Of a stretch of 7,539 nucleotides of DNA, positions 1 through 6,265 are shown piece after piece. The DNA comes from an uncultured Lachnospiraceae bacterium. GTDB lineage: Bacteria > Bacillota > Clostridia > Lachnospirales > Lachnospiraceae. The notes below the pieces were generated by a model that ran no database searches, was not told the origin of the DNA, and saw only the letters and a list, made by a program, of their open reading frames with translations. The stretch lies in assembly GCA_910577065.1 (NCBI GenBank), contig CAJTLD010000064.1, positions 8,407 through 15,945 on the forward strand, in the 5' to 3' direction. The number at the start of each line of letters is the position of its first letter. Positions within the stretch are counted from its first letter, which is position 1. Both the position numbers and the translations under genes were made by a program.

Positions 1-194
1 CAAGCTTATTCTACGGCGCGTTAGTGGAAGCGGTCGCCAGTGAAAACGGCGCCAGGATGCAGGCCATGGATTCCGCGACAAGCAACGCAGAAGAAATGAT
101 TAGTGATTTGTCACTGAAATACAATCGCGCCCGTCAGGGTTCGATTACACAGGAATTAACAGAAATTATTGCAGGCGCATCGGCAATTTCTTAG
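1..194 (+). CDS. atpG: F-type ATP synthase gamma subunit, C-terminal fragment (5' end outside window)
   Basis: The reading frame is open from base 3 and ends at TAG 192-194, giving the last 63 residues. The segment runs from LFYGALVEAVASENGARMQAM through a stretch ending in YNRARQGSITQELTEI and GASAI. This is the hallmark C-terminus of the gamma subunit: the conserved RMxAMxxAtxNA helix followed by NRARQxxITqElxEI. Gamma is the central rotor shaft of F1, and this C-terminal helix sits in the alpha3beta3 cavity and couples rotation to catalysis. It is followed after 42 bases by atpD and then atpC, the normal order of bacterial atp operons, so all three are presumably co-transcribed. Only truncation by the window edge is seen; there is no sign of a broken gene. 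Confidence 0.97.
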   Translation, partial: SLFYGALVEAVASENGARMQAMDSATSNAEEMISDLSLKYNRARQGSITQELTEIIAGASAIS

Positions 195-236
195 GCGGCG
201 CCGTATGCATAAAACATTAAGGAGTGATAGAAAAAG

Positions 237-1628
237 ATGGCAAAAAAGAATATAGGTAAAATCACTCAGATTATCGGCGCCGTCCTGGATGTCAAGTTCA
301 CGGAAGGCAGCCTGCCGGAGATCAACGACGCAATCAACATTACCATGAAAGACGGGAAAAAGCTGGTTGTGGAAGTATCTCAGCATCTGGGTGACGATAC
401 GGTCAGATGTATTGCCATGGGGCCTACCGACGGGCTTGTCCGCGGGATGGACGCCGAGGCGACGGGCGCGCCCATAAGCGTCCCGGTCGGCGAAAATACG
501 CTCGGGCGTATGTTTAACGTCTTAGGCGAGCCGATTGACGAGGTTGCCGCCCCCAAAAAGGTAGAATACTGGCCAATCCACAGAAAAGCGCCTTCCTTTG
601 AAGAACAGGCGACTTCCCAGGAAATGCTCGAAACCGGAATCAAAGTCGTGGATTTGCTCTGCCCTTACCAGAAGGGCGGTAAAATCGGGCTGTTCGGCGG
701 CGCGGGCGTTGGCAAAACCGTATTGATCCAGGAGTTAATCCACAACATTGCCACCGAGCACGGCGGATATTCCGTATTCACCGGCGTAGGCGAGCGTACC
801 CGTGAAGGAAACGACCTTTATTACGAAATGAAGGAATCCGGCGTTATCGACAAGACGACGATGGTATTCGGCCAGATGAACGAGCCGCCCGGAGCAAGGA
901 TGCGCGTGGGCTTAACGGGTCTTACGATGGCGGAGTATTTCCGTGACAAGGGCGGAAAAGACGTGCTTTTGTTTATTGACAACATTTTCCGTTTTACCCA
1001 GGCAGGCTCGGAGGTTTCGGCTCTCTTAGGGCGTATGCCTTCCGCCGTAGGCTATCAGCCGACGCTGCAGACGGAAATGGGCGCTTTGCAGGAGCGTATT
1101 ACCTCCACAAAGAGCGGTTCCATCACATCCGTCCAGGCGGTTTACGTGCCGGCCGACGACTTGACCGACCCGGCTCCGGCGACGACGTTCGCGCATCTCG
1201 ACGCGACGACCGTACTGGAACGTTCCATCGTGGAACTTGGTATTTATCCGGCGGTAGACCCGCTCGGCTCGACTTCCCGTATCTTAGACCCGCGTATCGT
1301 AGGGCAGGAGCATTTTGACGTAGCCCGCGGCGTACAGGAGATTTTGCAGAAGTACAAAGAACTGCAGGATATTATCGCCATCCTCGGTATGGACGAATTA
1401 TCCGAGGACGACAAGCTGGTTGTAAACCGCGCCAGGAAGGTACAGAGATTTTTGTCCCAGCCGTTCTCCGTTGCGACGCAGTTTACCGGCCTGGAAGGAA
1501 AATACGTTCCGATTGCGGAAACCGTGCGGGGATTTAAAGAGATTCTCGAAGGTAAGTTAGACGATGTGCCGGAAGGCCATTTCTTAAATGCAGGAACCAT
1601 TGATGAAGTACGCGCCCGTGTGAAGTAA
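237..1628 (+). CDS. atpD: F-type ATP synthase beta subunit (catalytic)
   Basis: 463 residues, full length for the family. Beta carries the catalytic nucleotide sites of F1 (ATP synthesis or hydrolysis coupled to H+ or Na+ flow through Fo). An N-terminal beta-barrel (about 1-75) is followed by the nucleotide-binding domain: Walker A GGAGVGKT at 154-161, catalytic Glu186 and Arg187 in GERTREGND, and Walker B LLFID at 244-248. The ATP synthase alpha/beta signature PAVDPLGSTS lies at 338-347. The C-terminal helical domain carries the DELSEED-type loop as DELSEDD, 386-392, which contacts gamma and epsilon. An AAGGAG site at 219-224, extended as GGAGTGAT, lies 12 bases before the ATG; this start gives the usual N-terminus (GKITQIIGAVLDVKF). 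Ion specificity cannot be read from beta; it lies in subunits a and c, outside the window. Confidence 0.99.
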   Translation: MAKKNIGKITQIIGAVLDVKFTEGSLPEINDAINITMKDGKKLVVEVSQHLGDDTVRCIAMGPTDGLVRGMDAEATGAPISVPVGENTLGRMFNVLGEPIDEVAAPKKVEYWPIHRKAPSFEEQATSQEMLETGIKVVDLLCPYQKGGKIGLFGGAGVGKTVLIQELIHNIATEHGGYSVFTGVGERTREGNDLYYEMKESGVIDKTTMVFGQMNEPPGARMRVGLTGLTMAEYFRDKGGKDVLLFIDNIFRFTQAGSEVSALLGRMPSAVGYQPTLQTEMGALQERITSTKSGSITSVQAVYVPADDLTDPAPATTFAHLDATTVLERSIVELGIYPAVDPLGSTSRILDPRIVGQEHFDVARGVQEILQKYKELQDIIAILGMDELSEDDKLVVNRARKVQRFLSQPFSVATQFTGLEGKYVPIAETVRGFKEILEGKLDDVPEGHFLNAGTIDEVRARVK

Positions 1629-1639
1629 GGGGTGATGGT

Positions 1640-2050
1640 ATGGCAGAGAATGAAAAAATGTTTCCTGTAAAAATCATTACGCCGGACCGTATTTTTTATA
1701 CCGGGGAAGCGGAGATGGTAGAATTTAATTCCACCTCCGGCCAGCTTGGCGTATACAAAAACCACATTCCGCTGACGACCGTGCTTGCGCCGGGAGCGGT
1801 TATCGTGCATGAAGCGGGCGGCGAAAAAATCGCAGCCGTACATGCCGGGTTTGCCGAGGTGCTGCCGGACGCGGTAACGCTGCTTGCGGAGATTGCAGAA
1901 TGGCCCGACGAGATCGATACTGCGCGGGCGGAGGCTGCAAAGAAGCGGGCGGAAGAACGCCTGCAGGCGAAGGCTGCGGATGTGGATCTTGCGCGGGCGG
2001 AATTTGCGCTGCGCAAGGCGCTGACGCGGATTGACGTGAAGGCGATGTAA
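1640..2050 (+). CDS. atpC: F-type ATP synthase epsilon subunit
   Basis: 136 residues, normal length. Epsilon is the small rotor-stalk subunit of F1 that also inhibits ATP hydrolysis through its mobile C-terminal helices. The N-terminal beta-sandwich (about 7-88) shows the typical KIITPDRIFYTGEAEMV, GQLGVYKNHIPL (35-46) and HAGFAEVLPDAVTLLAE segments. The C-terminal helical hairpin (about 90-133) is Ala/Arg/Glu-rich. Its start reads IDTARA (92-97), matching the I(L)DxxRA motif known for ATP binding by Bacillus epsilon. The ATG is 11 bases after the atpD stop, and the ribosome site AAGGGGTGAT (1627-1636) overlaps that stop codon, so translational coupling is likely. It is the last gene of the atp operon and is followed directly by a strong hairpin terminator. 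Confidence 0.98.
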   Translation: MAENEKMFPVKIITPDRIFYTGEAEMVEFNSTSGQLGVYKNHIPLTTVLAPGAVIVHEAGGEKIAAVHAGFAEVLPDAVTLLAEIAEWPDEIDTARAEAAKKRAEERLQAKAADVDLARAEFALRKALTRIDVKAM

Positions 2051-2063
2051 ATAGAATGACATG

Positions 2064-2114
2064 AAAAAAGAGGCTGTCGGAAAATGCGTTTCCGGACAGC
2101 CCCTTTTTCTTTTT
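2064..2114. terminator. Bidirectional rho-independent terminator between atpC and putP
   Basis: The left arm GGCTGTC-GGAAA (2072-2083) pairs with TTTCC-g-GACAGCC (2089-2101) around a 5-base loop, with one bulged G at 2094. The stem continues outward across one A/C mismatch into an A-tract (2064-2069) facing a T-tract (2104-2114, one C inside). The A-tract/T-tract symmetry makes it work on both strands. On plus it lies 13 bases after the atpC stop. On minus it starts just beyond the putP stop at 2116-2118. A shared terminator fits the convergent gene order. Confidence 0.9.
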
Positions 2115-2115
2115 A

Positions 2116-3639
2116 TCAGATGGAATCAAATTCGTCTAAAATTTCCTGTTCCGGCGCTTTTGTCAAAAGGCTGACTGTTACAATAAACAGGCATGCAACT
2201 AAAAATGCCGGGAGCAGTTCATACACATTCCATGCCCCGCCGATCGGGCGCACCAGGTATTTCCAGAGAAAGACCATTGCGCCGCCGGAAATCATGCCCG
2301 CAAGGGCGCCGAAACGGTTGGTTCTTCTCCAGAACAGCGAACAGAGCATAACGGGGCCAAACGAAGCGCCAAAGCCCGCCCAGGCGAAAGATACGATACC
2401 GAATACGGAACTGTTCGGATCTCTTGCAAGGAATACGGCGATAATGGCGATGCCGATTACGGTAAGCCTTGCGGCGATCATCGTGCCTTTTTCGGACAGC
2501 TTAAAGTGCAGCACATCCTTTATAATATTCTGTGAAATACTGGAAGACGCAGCCAAAAGCTGTGAGTCCGCCGTAGACATTGTACATGCCAATATTCCGG
2601 CTAAAATAATTCCGGCAGGGATTATGGCCAGCATACCGTGTTTGCTCAAAATCTGCGAAATCTGAATCAGAAGGGTTTCCGAATCCGCTCCGCTTAATAC
2701 GTCAATCGCGCCGGTCTTTGACATACTGTACCCGATTACTCCGATAAAAATAGCGACGGCCATAGAAATGGTAACCCAGACCGTAGCCACGCGCCTTGAA
2801 AGAGAAAGCTTGTTTTCGTCTTCAATCGCCATAAAGCGCAGCAGCACATGCGGCATGCCAAAGTACCCAAGCCCCCATGCAAACGTGGAAACAATGCTGA
2901 TAATCCCGTAGCTGCCGGAAGCGCCCGAAACGGCGTCGTGGACATTCGTCATAGAAAGATAGCCCGCCAGCTGCGAAGCGTTGTCAATTACGACGTCAAT
3001 ACCGCCGACGGTCTGGATGCCGAAGCATACGACAATGATCAAAGCCAGGGTCATAACGATGCTCTGGATAAAATCCGTCGTACTGGCCGCCAGAAATCCG
3101 CCCAGAGCCGTGTAGCCTACAATAACGACTGAGCTGATTAACATAGCGGGGATATAAGGGATGCCGAATAAACTGGAAAACAGCTTACCGCAGGCTGCAA
3201 AGCCTGACGCTGTATATGGAATAAAGAAAATTACGATAATCAGCGCGGAAATTGCAAGCAGAGTATGGCTTTTGTCCCGGTACCGGTTCGAGAAAAAATC
3301 CGGAATGGTAATAGCGTTTCCCGCCGCGGCCGAATAGCGGCGCAGGCGTTTTGCAACAATCAGCCAGTTGAAATATGTACCGACCGCAAGCCCGATTGCC
3401 GTCCATCCCGGGTCTGCAAGCCCGGTCAGGTAAGCGAGTCCCGGAAGCCCCATCAAAAGCCAGCTGCTCATGTCGGAAGCTTCCGCGCTCATAGCGGTTA
3501 CAAGCGGCCCTAACTTCCTTCCTCCCAGGTAAAAATCATTTACATCGTTGTTTTTCCTGGAAAACCAGATGCCGACGCCTACCATTGCCAGAATGTAGAC
3601 GACGATAACTATAAAAATTCCCAGTGTAGATCCAGTCAT
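2116..3639 (-). CDS. putP: Sodium/proline symporter (SSS family, PutP)
   Basis: 507 residues from ATG at 3639 (minus strand), close to E. coli PutP (about 500). It is an inner-membrane protein with about 13 hydrophobic segments, from an N-terminal helix at about 5-26 to one at about 473-493. It imports L-proline with Na+. Recognisable PutP segments are FYLGGRKLGPLVTAMSAEAS and SDMSSWLLMGLPG (Asp56, equivalent to the Na+-linked Asp55 of E. coli), WGLGYFGMPH (Trp255, Tyr259 and Pro263 match residues tied to proline binding), MSTADSQLL (Ser355 and Thr356, Na+ site) and SFAWAGFGASFGPV. The family and Na+ coupling are firm; proline as substrate is likely from these conserved residues. A longer reading to 3669 adds ten residues but would translate through the AAGGAGG site at 3647-3653, which sits 7 bases before the chosen ATG. 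The gene stands alone, convergent with the atp operon and divergent from the kinase. Confidence 0.95.
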   Translation of the reverse strand: MTGSTLGIFIVIVVYILAMVGVGIWFSRKNNDVNDFYLGGRKLGPLVTAMSAEASDMSSWLLMGLPGLAYLTGLADPGWTAIGLAVGTYFNWLIVAKRLRRYSAAAGNAITIPDFFSNRYRDKSHTLLAISALIIVIFFIPYTASGFAACGKLFSSLFGIPYIPAMLISSVVIVGYTALGGFLAASTTDFIQSIVMTLALIIVVCFGIQTVGGIDVVIDNASQLAGYLSMTNVHDAVSGASGSYGIISIVSTFAWGLGYFGMPHVLLRFMAIEDENKLSLSRRVATVWVTISMAVAIFIGVIGYSMSKTGAIDVLSGADSETLLIQISQILSKHGMLAIIPAGIILAGILACTMSTADSQLLAASSSISQNIIKDVLHFKLSEKGTMIAARLTVIGIAIIAVFLARDPNSSVFGIVSFAWAGFGASFGPVMLCSLFWRRTNRFGALAGMISGGAMVFLWKYLVRPIGGAWNVYELLPAFLVACLFIVTVSLLTKAPEQEILDEFDSI

Positions 3640-3646
3640 ACAAAAT

Positions 3647-3653
3647 CCTCCTT
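3647..3653 (-). promoter_or_regulatory. Ribosome binding site that fixes the putP start
   Basis: On the minus strand this reads AAGGAGG, a full match to the anti-Shine-Dalgarno, 7 bases before the ATG at 3639-3637. It argues against the upstream in-frame ATG at 3669. Confidence 0.88.
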
Positions 3654-3661
3654 TTGTGTAA

Positions 3662-3678
3662 TTGCCCAAACGGACATG
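3662..3678 (+). repeat. Direct repeat copy 1 (TTGCCCAA word) over the putP transcription start
   Basis: TTGCCCAAACGGACATG matches copy 2 at 3723-3738 with one substitution and one extra base. The predicted putP start (about 7 bases past the -10, near base 3674) falls inside it, a typical repressor position. The operator role is inference. Confidence 0.5.
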
Positions 3679-3680
3679 TT

Positions 3681-3709
3681 ATTATAGCATTTTTGAGGGG
3701 GATTTACAA
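3681..3709 (-). promoter_or_regulatory. putP promoter (sigma-A type)
   Basis: On the minus strand: -35 TTGTAA (3709-3704), 17-base spacer, -10 TATAAT (3686-3681, perfect). The predicted start near 3674 gives a leader of about 35 bases that contains the AAGGAGG site. It is the best promoter in the putP/kinase intergenic region. Confidence 0.8.
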
Positions 3710-3722
3710 TAAAAATATGGAT

Positions 3723-3738
3723 TTGCCCAAAAGGCATG
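3723..3738 (+). repeat. Direct repeat copy 2 (TTGCCCAA word) in the putP/kinase intergenic region
   Basis: TTGCCCAAAAGGCATG lies about 60 bases (near six helical turns) from copy 1 and just upstream of the putP -35. It also lies upstream of the AT-rich TAATATATT stretch (3750-3758), the only, weak -10 candidate I see for the kinase gene; no good -35 accompanies that stretch. Confidence 0.5.
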
Positions 3739-3805
3739 GACTTTTATTCCGGAAAGCGTTAATATATTTTACAGGCAGTAGAACGGAATGGGTGATTTGA
3801 ATTGT

Positions 3806-5284
3806 ATGAACGGTAAAAAAATAAAGCATTCCCTGACGCTTCAGTATACAGGGACAATTTTGGGGCTGGTGGCGGGCACGGTTTTGCTGTGCTGGTTTTT
3901 AAATAATACCTTCCTGGAAGGATACTATATTTATAACAAACAAGACGCCATGCTTGAAGGATTTGCCACAATAAACGCAGAAAGCGAAAAAGGCACGCTG
4001 GACAGTATGGGATTTGACGAAGGTTTTGAAAAAATCTGCGAAAACGGAAATATCTCTATTTTAATTATGAGTTCGGACGGTTCCGTGATCCGCGCGTCTG
4101 TCAATGATACGGAATCGTTAAAAGTGCAGTTTATGGACGTGCTGTTTGCCGATTCCAACGAAGTTTTGGATAAGGCAAATAATTATGTCCTGGAAAAGCA
4201 GGTGGGTTCCAGGCACAAGTCCGAATATCTGGTGCTTTGGGGGACGCTTGCGGACGGGAATTTTGTCATGATGCGCACGGCGCTTGAAAGCATCCGGGAA
4301 AGCGCGGATTTGTCAAACCGACTGCTTTCTTACATTGGGATTCTGGCAGTGATTTTAAGCGCCGCGATCAGTATTTTTGCTTCCCGCAAAATCGCGGAGC
4401 CGATTCTGGAACTTACCGAAATTTCCAGGCGCATGACAAATCTGGATTTCAATGCAAAATACATCAGCAAAGGGGAAAATGAAATCGATCAGCTTGGGGA
4501 GCACATCAACCAGATGTCCCAAACGCTTGAACGGACAATTTCCGAACTGAAAAGCGCAAATAACGAACTTCAGATTGATATTGAGAAGAAAAACCGGATT
4601 GATGAAATGCGCAGGGATTTTCTGTCAAATGTGTCCCATGAGTTAAAGACGCCGCTCGCCCTGATCCAGGGGTATGCGGAAGGGCTGCGGGAATGTATCA
4701 ATGAGGACGAGGAAAGCCGGGACTTTTACTGCGAAGTAATTATGGACGAAGCGGATAAGATGAACCGGATGGTTAAAAAGCTTCTGACGTTAAACCAGCT
4801 TGAATTTGGAAATGAAACAGTGACAATGGAACGGTTTGATTTGACGGAACTGATCCAGGGCGTAATCGCGTCGTCTTCTATTTTGTTAAAACAAAACGGC
4901 ATCAGCCTGACATTTAATACCGATATACCGGTGTATGTCTGGGCGGACGAATTTAAAGTCGAAGAAGTAATGACCAATTATTTAAGCAACGCCATTCATC
5001 ATACGGAGTTTGAAAAACGTATCGATATCAAATATACGCAGATGGAGGATTATGTACGCGTCAGCGTATTTAATACCGGAAAACAAATTCCGGCGGAAGA
5101 TATCGGCAATATCTGGATTAAATTTTATAAAGTAGATAAAGCGAGGACAAGGGAATACGGGGGCAATGGGATTGGCCTTTCCATAGTAAAAGCGATTATG
5201 GATTCGTTCCACAGAGACTGCGGCGTCATAAATCATGCGGACGGCGTGGAATTTTGGTTTGAATTAGATACAAAAAACAATTAA
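3806..5284 (+). CDS. Membrane sensor histidine kinase (HAMP-HisKA-HATPase), no adjacent response regulator
   Basis: 492 residues from ATG 3806. This start is chosen because GGGTGAT (3790-3796) precedes it, like the GGNGTGAT sites of atpD and atpC; an in-frame ATG at 3788 (six more residues) has a weaker site. Order: membrane helix about 10-32; extracytoplasmic domain about 33-172 of no family I recognise; membrane helix about 173-192; HAMP about 193-245 (EPILELTEISRRMTNLDF); a coiled stretch; HisKA with phospho-acceptor His278 in NVSHELKTPLALIQGYAEGL; HATPase with N box NYLSNAIHH (Asn395), G1 box NTGKQIP (423-429), F box WIKFYKVD and G2 box GGNGIGLSIVKAI (452-464). It should autophosphorylate on His278 and pass the phosphate to a response regulator. 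All catalytic boxes are present; only the G1 Asp is Asn. The usual regulator gene is missing on both sides: putP diverges upstream and a lipoprotein follows. The signal is unknown. Confidence 0.95.
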   Translation: MNGKKIKHSLTLQYTGTILGLVAGTVLLCWFLNNTFLEGYYIYNKQDAMLEGFATINAESEKGTLDSMGFDEGFEKICENGNISILIMSSDGSVIRASVNDTESLKVQFMDVLFADSNEVLDKANNYVLEKQVGSRHKSEYLVLWGTLADGNFVMMRTALESIRESADLSNRLLSYIGILAVILSAAISIFASRKIAEPILELTEISRRMTNLDFNAKYISKGENEIDQLGEHINQMSQTLERTISELKSANNELQIDIEKKNRIDEMRRDFLSNVSHELKTPLALIQGYAEGLRECINEDEESRDFYCEVIMDEADKMNRMVKKLLTLNQLEFGNETVTMERFDLTELIQGVIASSSILLKQNGISLTFNTDIPVYVWADEFKVEEVMTNYLSNAIHHTEFEKRIDIKYTQMEDYVRVSVFNTGKQIPAEDIGNIWIKFYKVDKARTREYGGNGIGLSIVKAIMDSFHRDCGVINHADGVEFWFELDTKNN

Positions 5285-5287
5285 CGG

Positions 5288-5316
5288 TTGCCCAATTCCC
5301 AAAAAGATGTTAGAAT
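5288..5316 (+). promoter_or_regulatory. Promoter of the lipoprotein gene, with third TTGCCCAA copy at the -35
   Basis: -35 TTGCCC (5288-5293), 17-base spacer, -10 TAGAAT (5311-5316, 5 of 6 consensus). The predicted start is near 5323, about 35 bases before the ATG at 5358. The -35 is part of TTGCCCAA (5288-5295), the word also found at 3662 and 3723. No terminator is visible between the kinase stop and this promoter, so read-through from the kinase is also possible. Confidence 0.6.
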
Positions 5317-5346
5317 TGTGTATAACTTAGAGAACGTATATGCAGC

Positions 5347-5351
5347 GGAGG
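5347..5351 (+). promoter_or_regulatory. Ribosome binding site that fixes the lipoprotein start
   Basis: GGAGG, 6 bases before ATG 5358. It lies downstream of the in-frame ATG at 5340, so the longer reading is unlikely. A third in-frame ATG (5373) has only AAAGG before it. Confidence 0.82.
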
Positions 5352-5357
5352 CAGAGG

Positions 5358-6146
5358 ATGAAAGGTTCAAAGATGAAAATAGCCGCAGTTTTGCTTGCGG
5401 CGGCTTTAGCGCTGGGCGGTTGCGGGGATGCCCTTTATGAGATGGCGCCGGAAGAGGAAGCGGCGGTTGTAGGCTATGCCGCACACGTAGTGGCAAAGTT
5501 TAATAACTATCAGACAGACGGCCAGGTATTTGTCATGCAGAGGGATTTAGAAGCCGGTTCTTTGGAGCAGGATACGAAGAAGCCGGACGCACAGGAGCCG
5601 GACGCCGGACAGCCGGACGACCAGGAAGCGGGAAACGGCGCGCCGCAGGAAGGACAGGATTCTGTGGACCTTGGGGATGGAACGGATTTGGAAGCTTCCG
5701 GCCAGCCCGCGCAGCCTGCGGGACAGGGAACGTCTACGGTCACCGAAGCGTTGGATCTGGGCGTGATTTCGGCCGATTACAAAGGAAGCAGTTTGTGTAC
5801 TACATATGAAAAGTCCGATTCTTTTGCGGTAGACGCACAACCCGGCAAGCAGCTTTTGGTGCTGAATATCATGCTCACCAATACGTCGGATAAAAATCTG
5901 CACATCGACATACTGGCGATGACGCCGACATTCCAGGTGATTTTAAACGACGGCCAGTCTGCAATGGCGCAGACTACCATTCTTCCGAACGACCTGTCCA
6001 CCTACCAGGGCGATATTTTGCCAGGGGCGGCAAACGAGACCGTACTTTTGTTTGAAGTGCCGCAGGAAATACAGTCGGCGGAAGGTTTGCAGCTTAAGAT
6101 TACCATGAACGGAAACGAGCACATCTGCTCCCTGTCAGGGCAGTAA
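5358..6146 (+). CDS. Surface lipoprotein with acidic linker and DUF4352/DUF5067-like domain
   Basis: 262 residues. A short basic N-terminus (MKGSKMK), a hydrophobic stretch (8-19) and the lipobox LGGC with Cys22 predict a lipoprotein anchored outside the membrane. A short conserved-looking segment follows (about 28-62, APEEEAAVVGYAAHVVAKFN), reminiscent of the N-terminal E-E-x-x-x-I-x-x-Y-A-A segment I recall from other clostridial lipoproteins. Residues about 63-128 are a low-complexity linker rich in Asp, Glu, Gln, Pro and Gly, with the pentapeptide PDAQE/PDAGQ/PDDQE in tandem. Residues about 130-262 look like an Ig-like DUF4352/DUF5067 beta-sandwich (KQLLVLNIMLTNTSDKNLHI, then LPGAANETVLLFEVP). 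The domain assignment is by pattern only. The function is unknown; domains of this type are usually extracellular and non-enzymatic. The gene follows the kinase by 73 bases and has its own promoter candidate. It may report to the kinase or be its target, but nothing in the sequence proves this. Confidence 0.85.
   Translation: MKGSKMKIAAVLLAAALALGGCGDALYEMAPEEEAAVVGYAAHVVAKFNNYQTDGQVFVMQRDLEAGSLEQDTKKPDAQEPDAGQPDDQEAGNGAPQEGQDSVDLGDGTDLEASGQPAQPAGQGTSTVTEALDLGVISADYKGSSLCTTYEKSDSFAVDAQPGKQLLVLNIMLTNTSDKNLHIDILAMTPTFQVILNDGQSAMAQTTILPNDLSTYQGDILPGAANETVLLFEVPQEIQSAEGLQLKITMNGNEHICSLSGQ
5582..5626 (+). repeat. 15-bp tandem repeat, three units, inside the lipoprotein linker
   Basis: Three consecutive 15-base units start at 5582, 5597 and 5612. 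Each begins GCCGGACG; units 1 and 3 also end in CAGGA. They encode residues 76-90 as PDAQE, PDAGQ, PDDQE. The period is a multiple of three, so gain or loss of a unit would keep the frame and only change linker length. Confidence 0.8.
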
Positions 6147-6165
6147 AAGAAAAATAAAAAAAGAA

Positions 6166-6193
6166 TATACAATGGCAGTATTTATGTTATAAT
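6166..6193 (+). promoter_or_regulatory. cheV promoter with extended -10
   Basis: -10 TATAAT (6188-6193), preceded by TG as TGTTATAAT (extended -10, 6185-6193). The -35 candidate is TATACA (6166-6171), 16-base spacer, 4 of 6 consensus. The predicted start near 6200 gives a leader of about 65 bases. I see no terminator between the lipoprotein stop and this promoter, only an A-rich run at 6146-6163. Confidence 0.75.
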
Positions 6194-6211
6194 GGTTATG
6201 ATTGAGAACAC

Positions 6212-6237
6212 CTGTCTGCGGCAAAGAGGGCAGACAG
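6212..6237 (+). promoter_or_regulatory. Stem-loop in the cheV leader
   Basis: CTGTCTGC (6212-6219) pairs perfectly with GCAGACAG (6230-6237) around a 10-base loop. It would form about 12 bases into the predicted cheV transcript and ends 14 bases before the ribosome site at 6252. No T-tract follows, so it is not an intrinsic terminator. Roles in mRNA stability or protein binding are only possibilities. Confidence 0.55.
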
Positions 6238-6265
6238 AAGAAATGTATGCCGGGAGGGAGAAGCT

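Noticed and set aside
1244..2062. Long open frame (272 codons) on the minus strand across atpD/atpC
   Set aside because: Antisense to two certain genes; the product is Arg/His/Ser/Cys-rich with no domain. It is a shadow of GC-biased coding sequence.
2084..2665. 193-codon plus-strand frame inside putP
   Set aside because: It starts within the terminator hairpin and lies antisense to the certain symporter; no ribosome site or recognisable motif.
3640..3669. N-terminal extension of the symporter to the ATG at 3669
   Set aside because: It would encode through the perfect ribosome site, and the added residues are not PutP-like.
6129..6163. Terminator after the lipoprotein gene (CCCTGTCAGGG then A-rich run)
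   Set aside because: The palindrome has almost no loop, and the following tract is A on the sense strand, not T.
6200..6265. c-di-GMP riboswitch in the cheV leader (a GGCAAA sequence is present)
   Set aside because: The leader is too short and lacks the rest of the conserved core; only a simple 8-bp stem is present.
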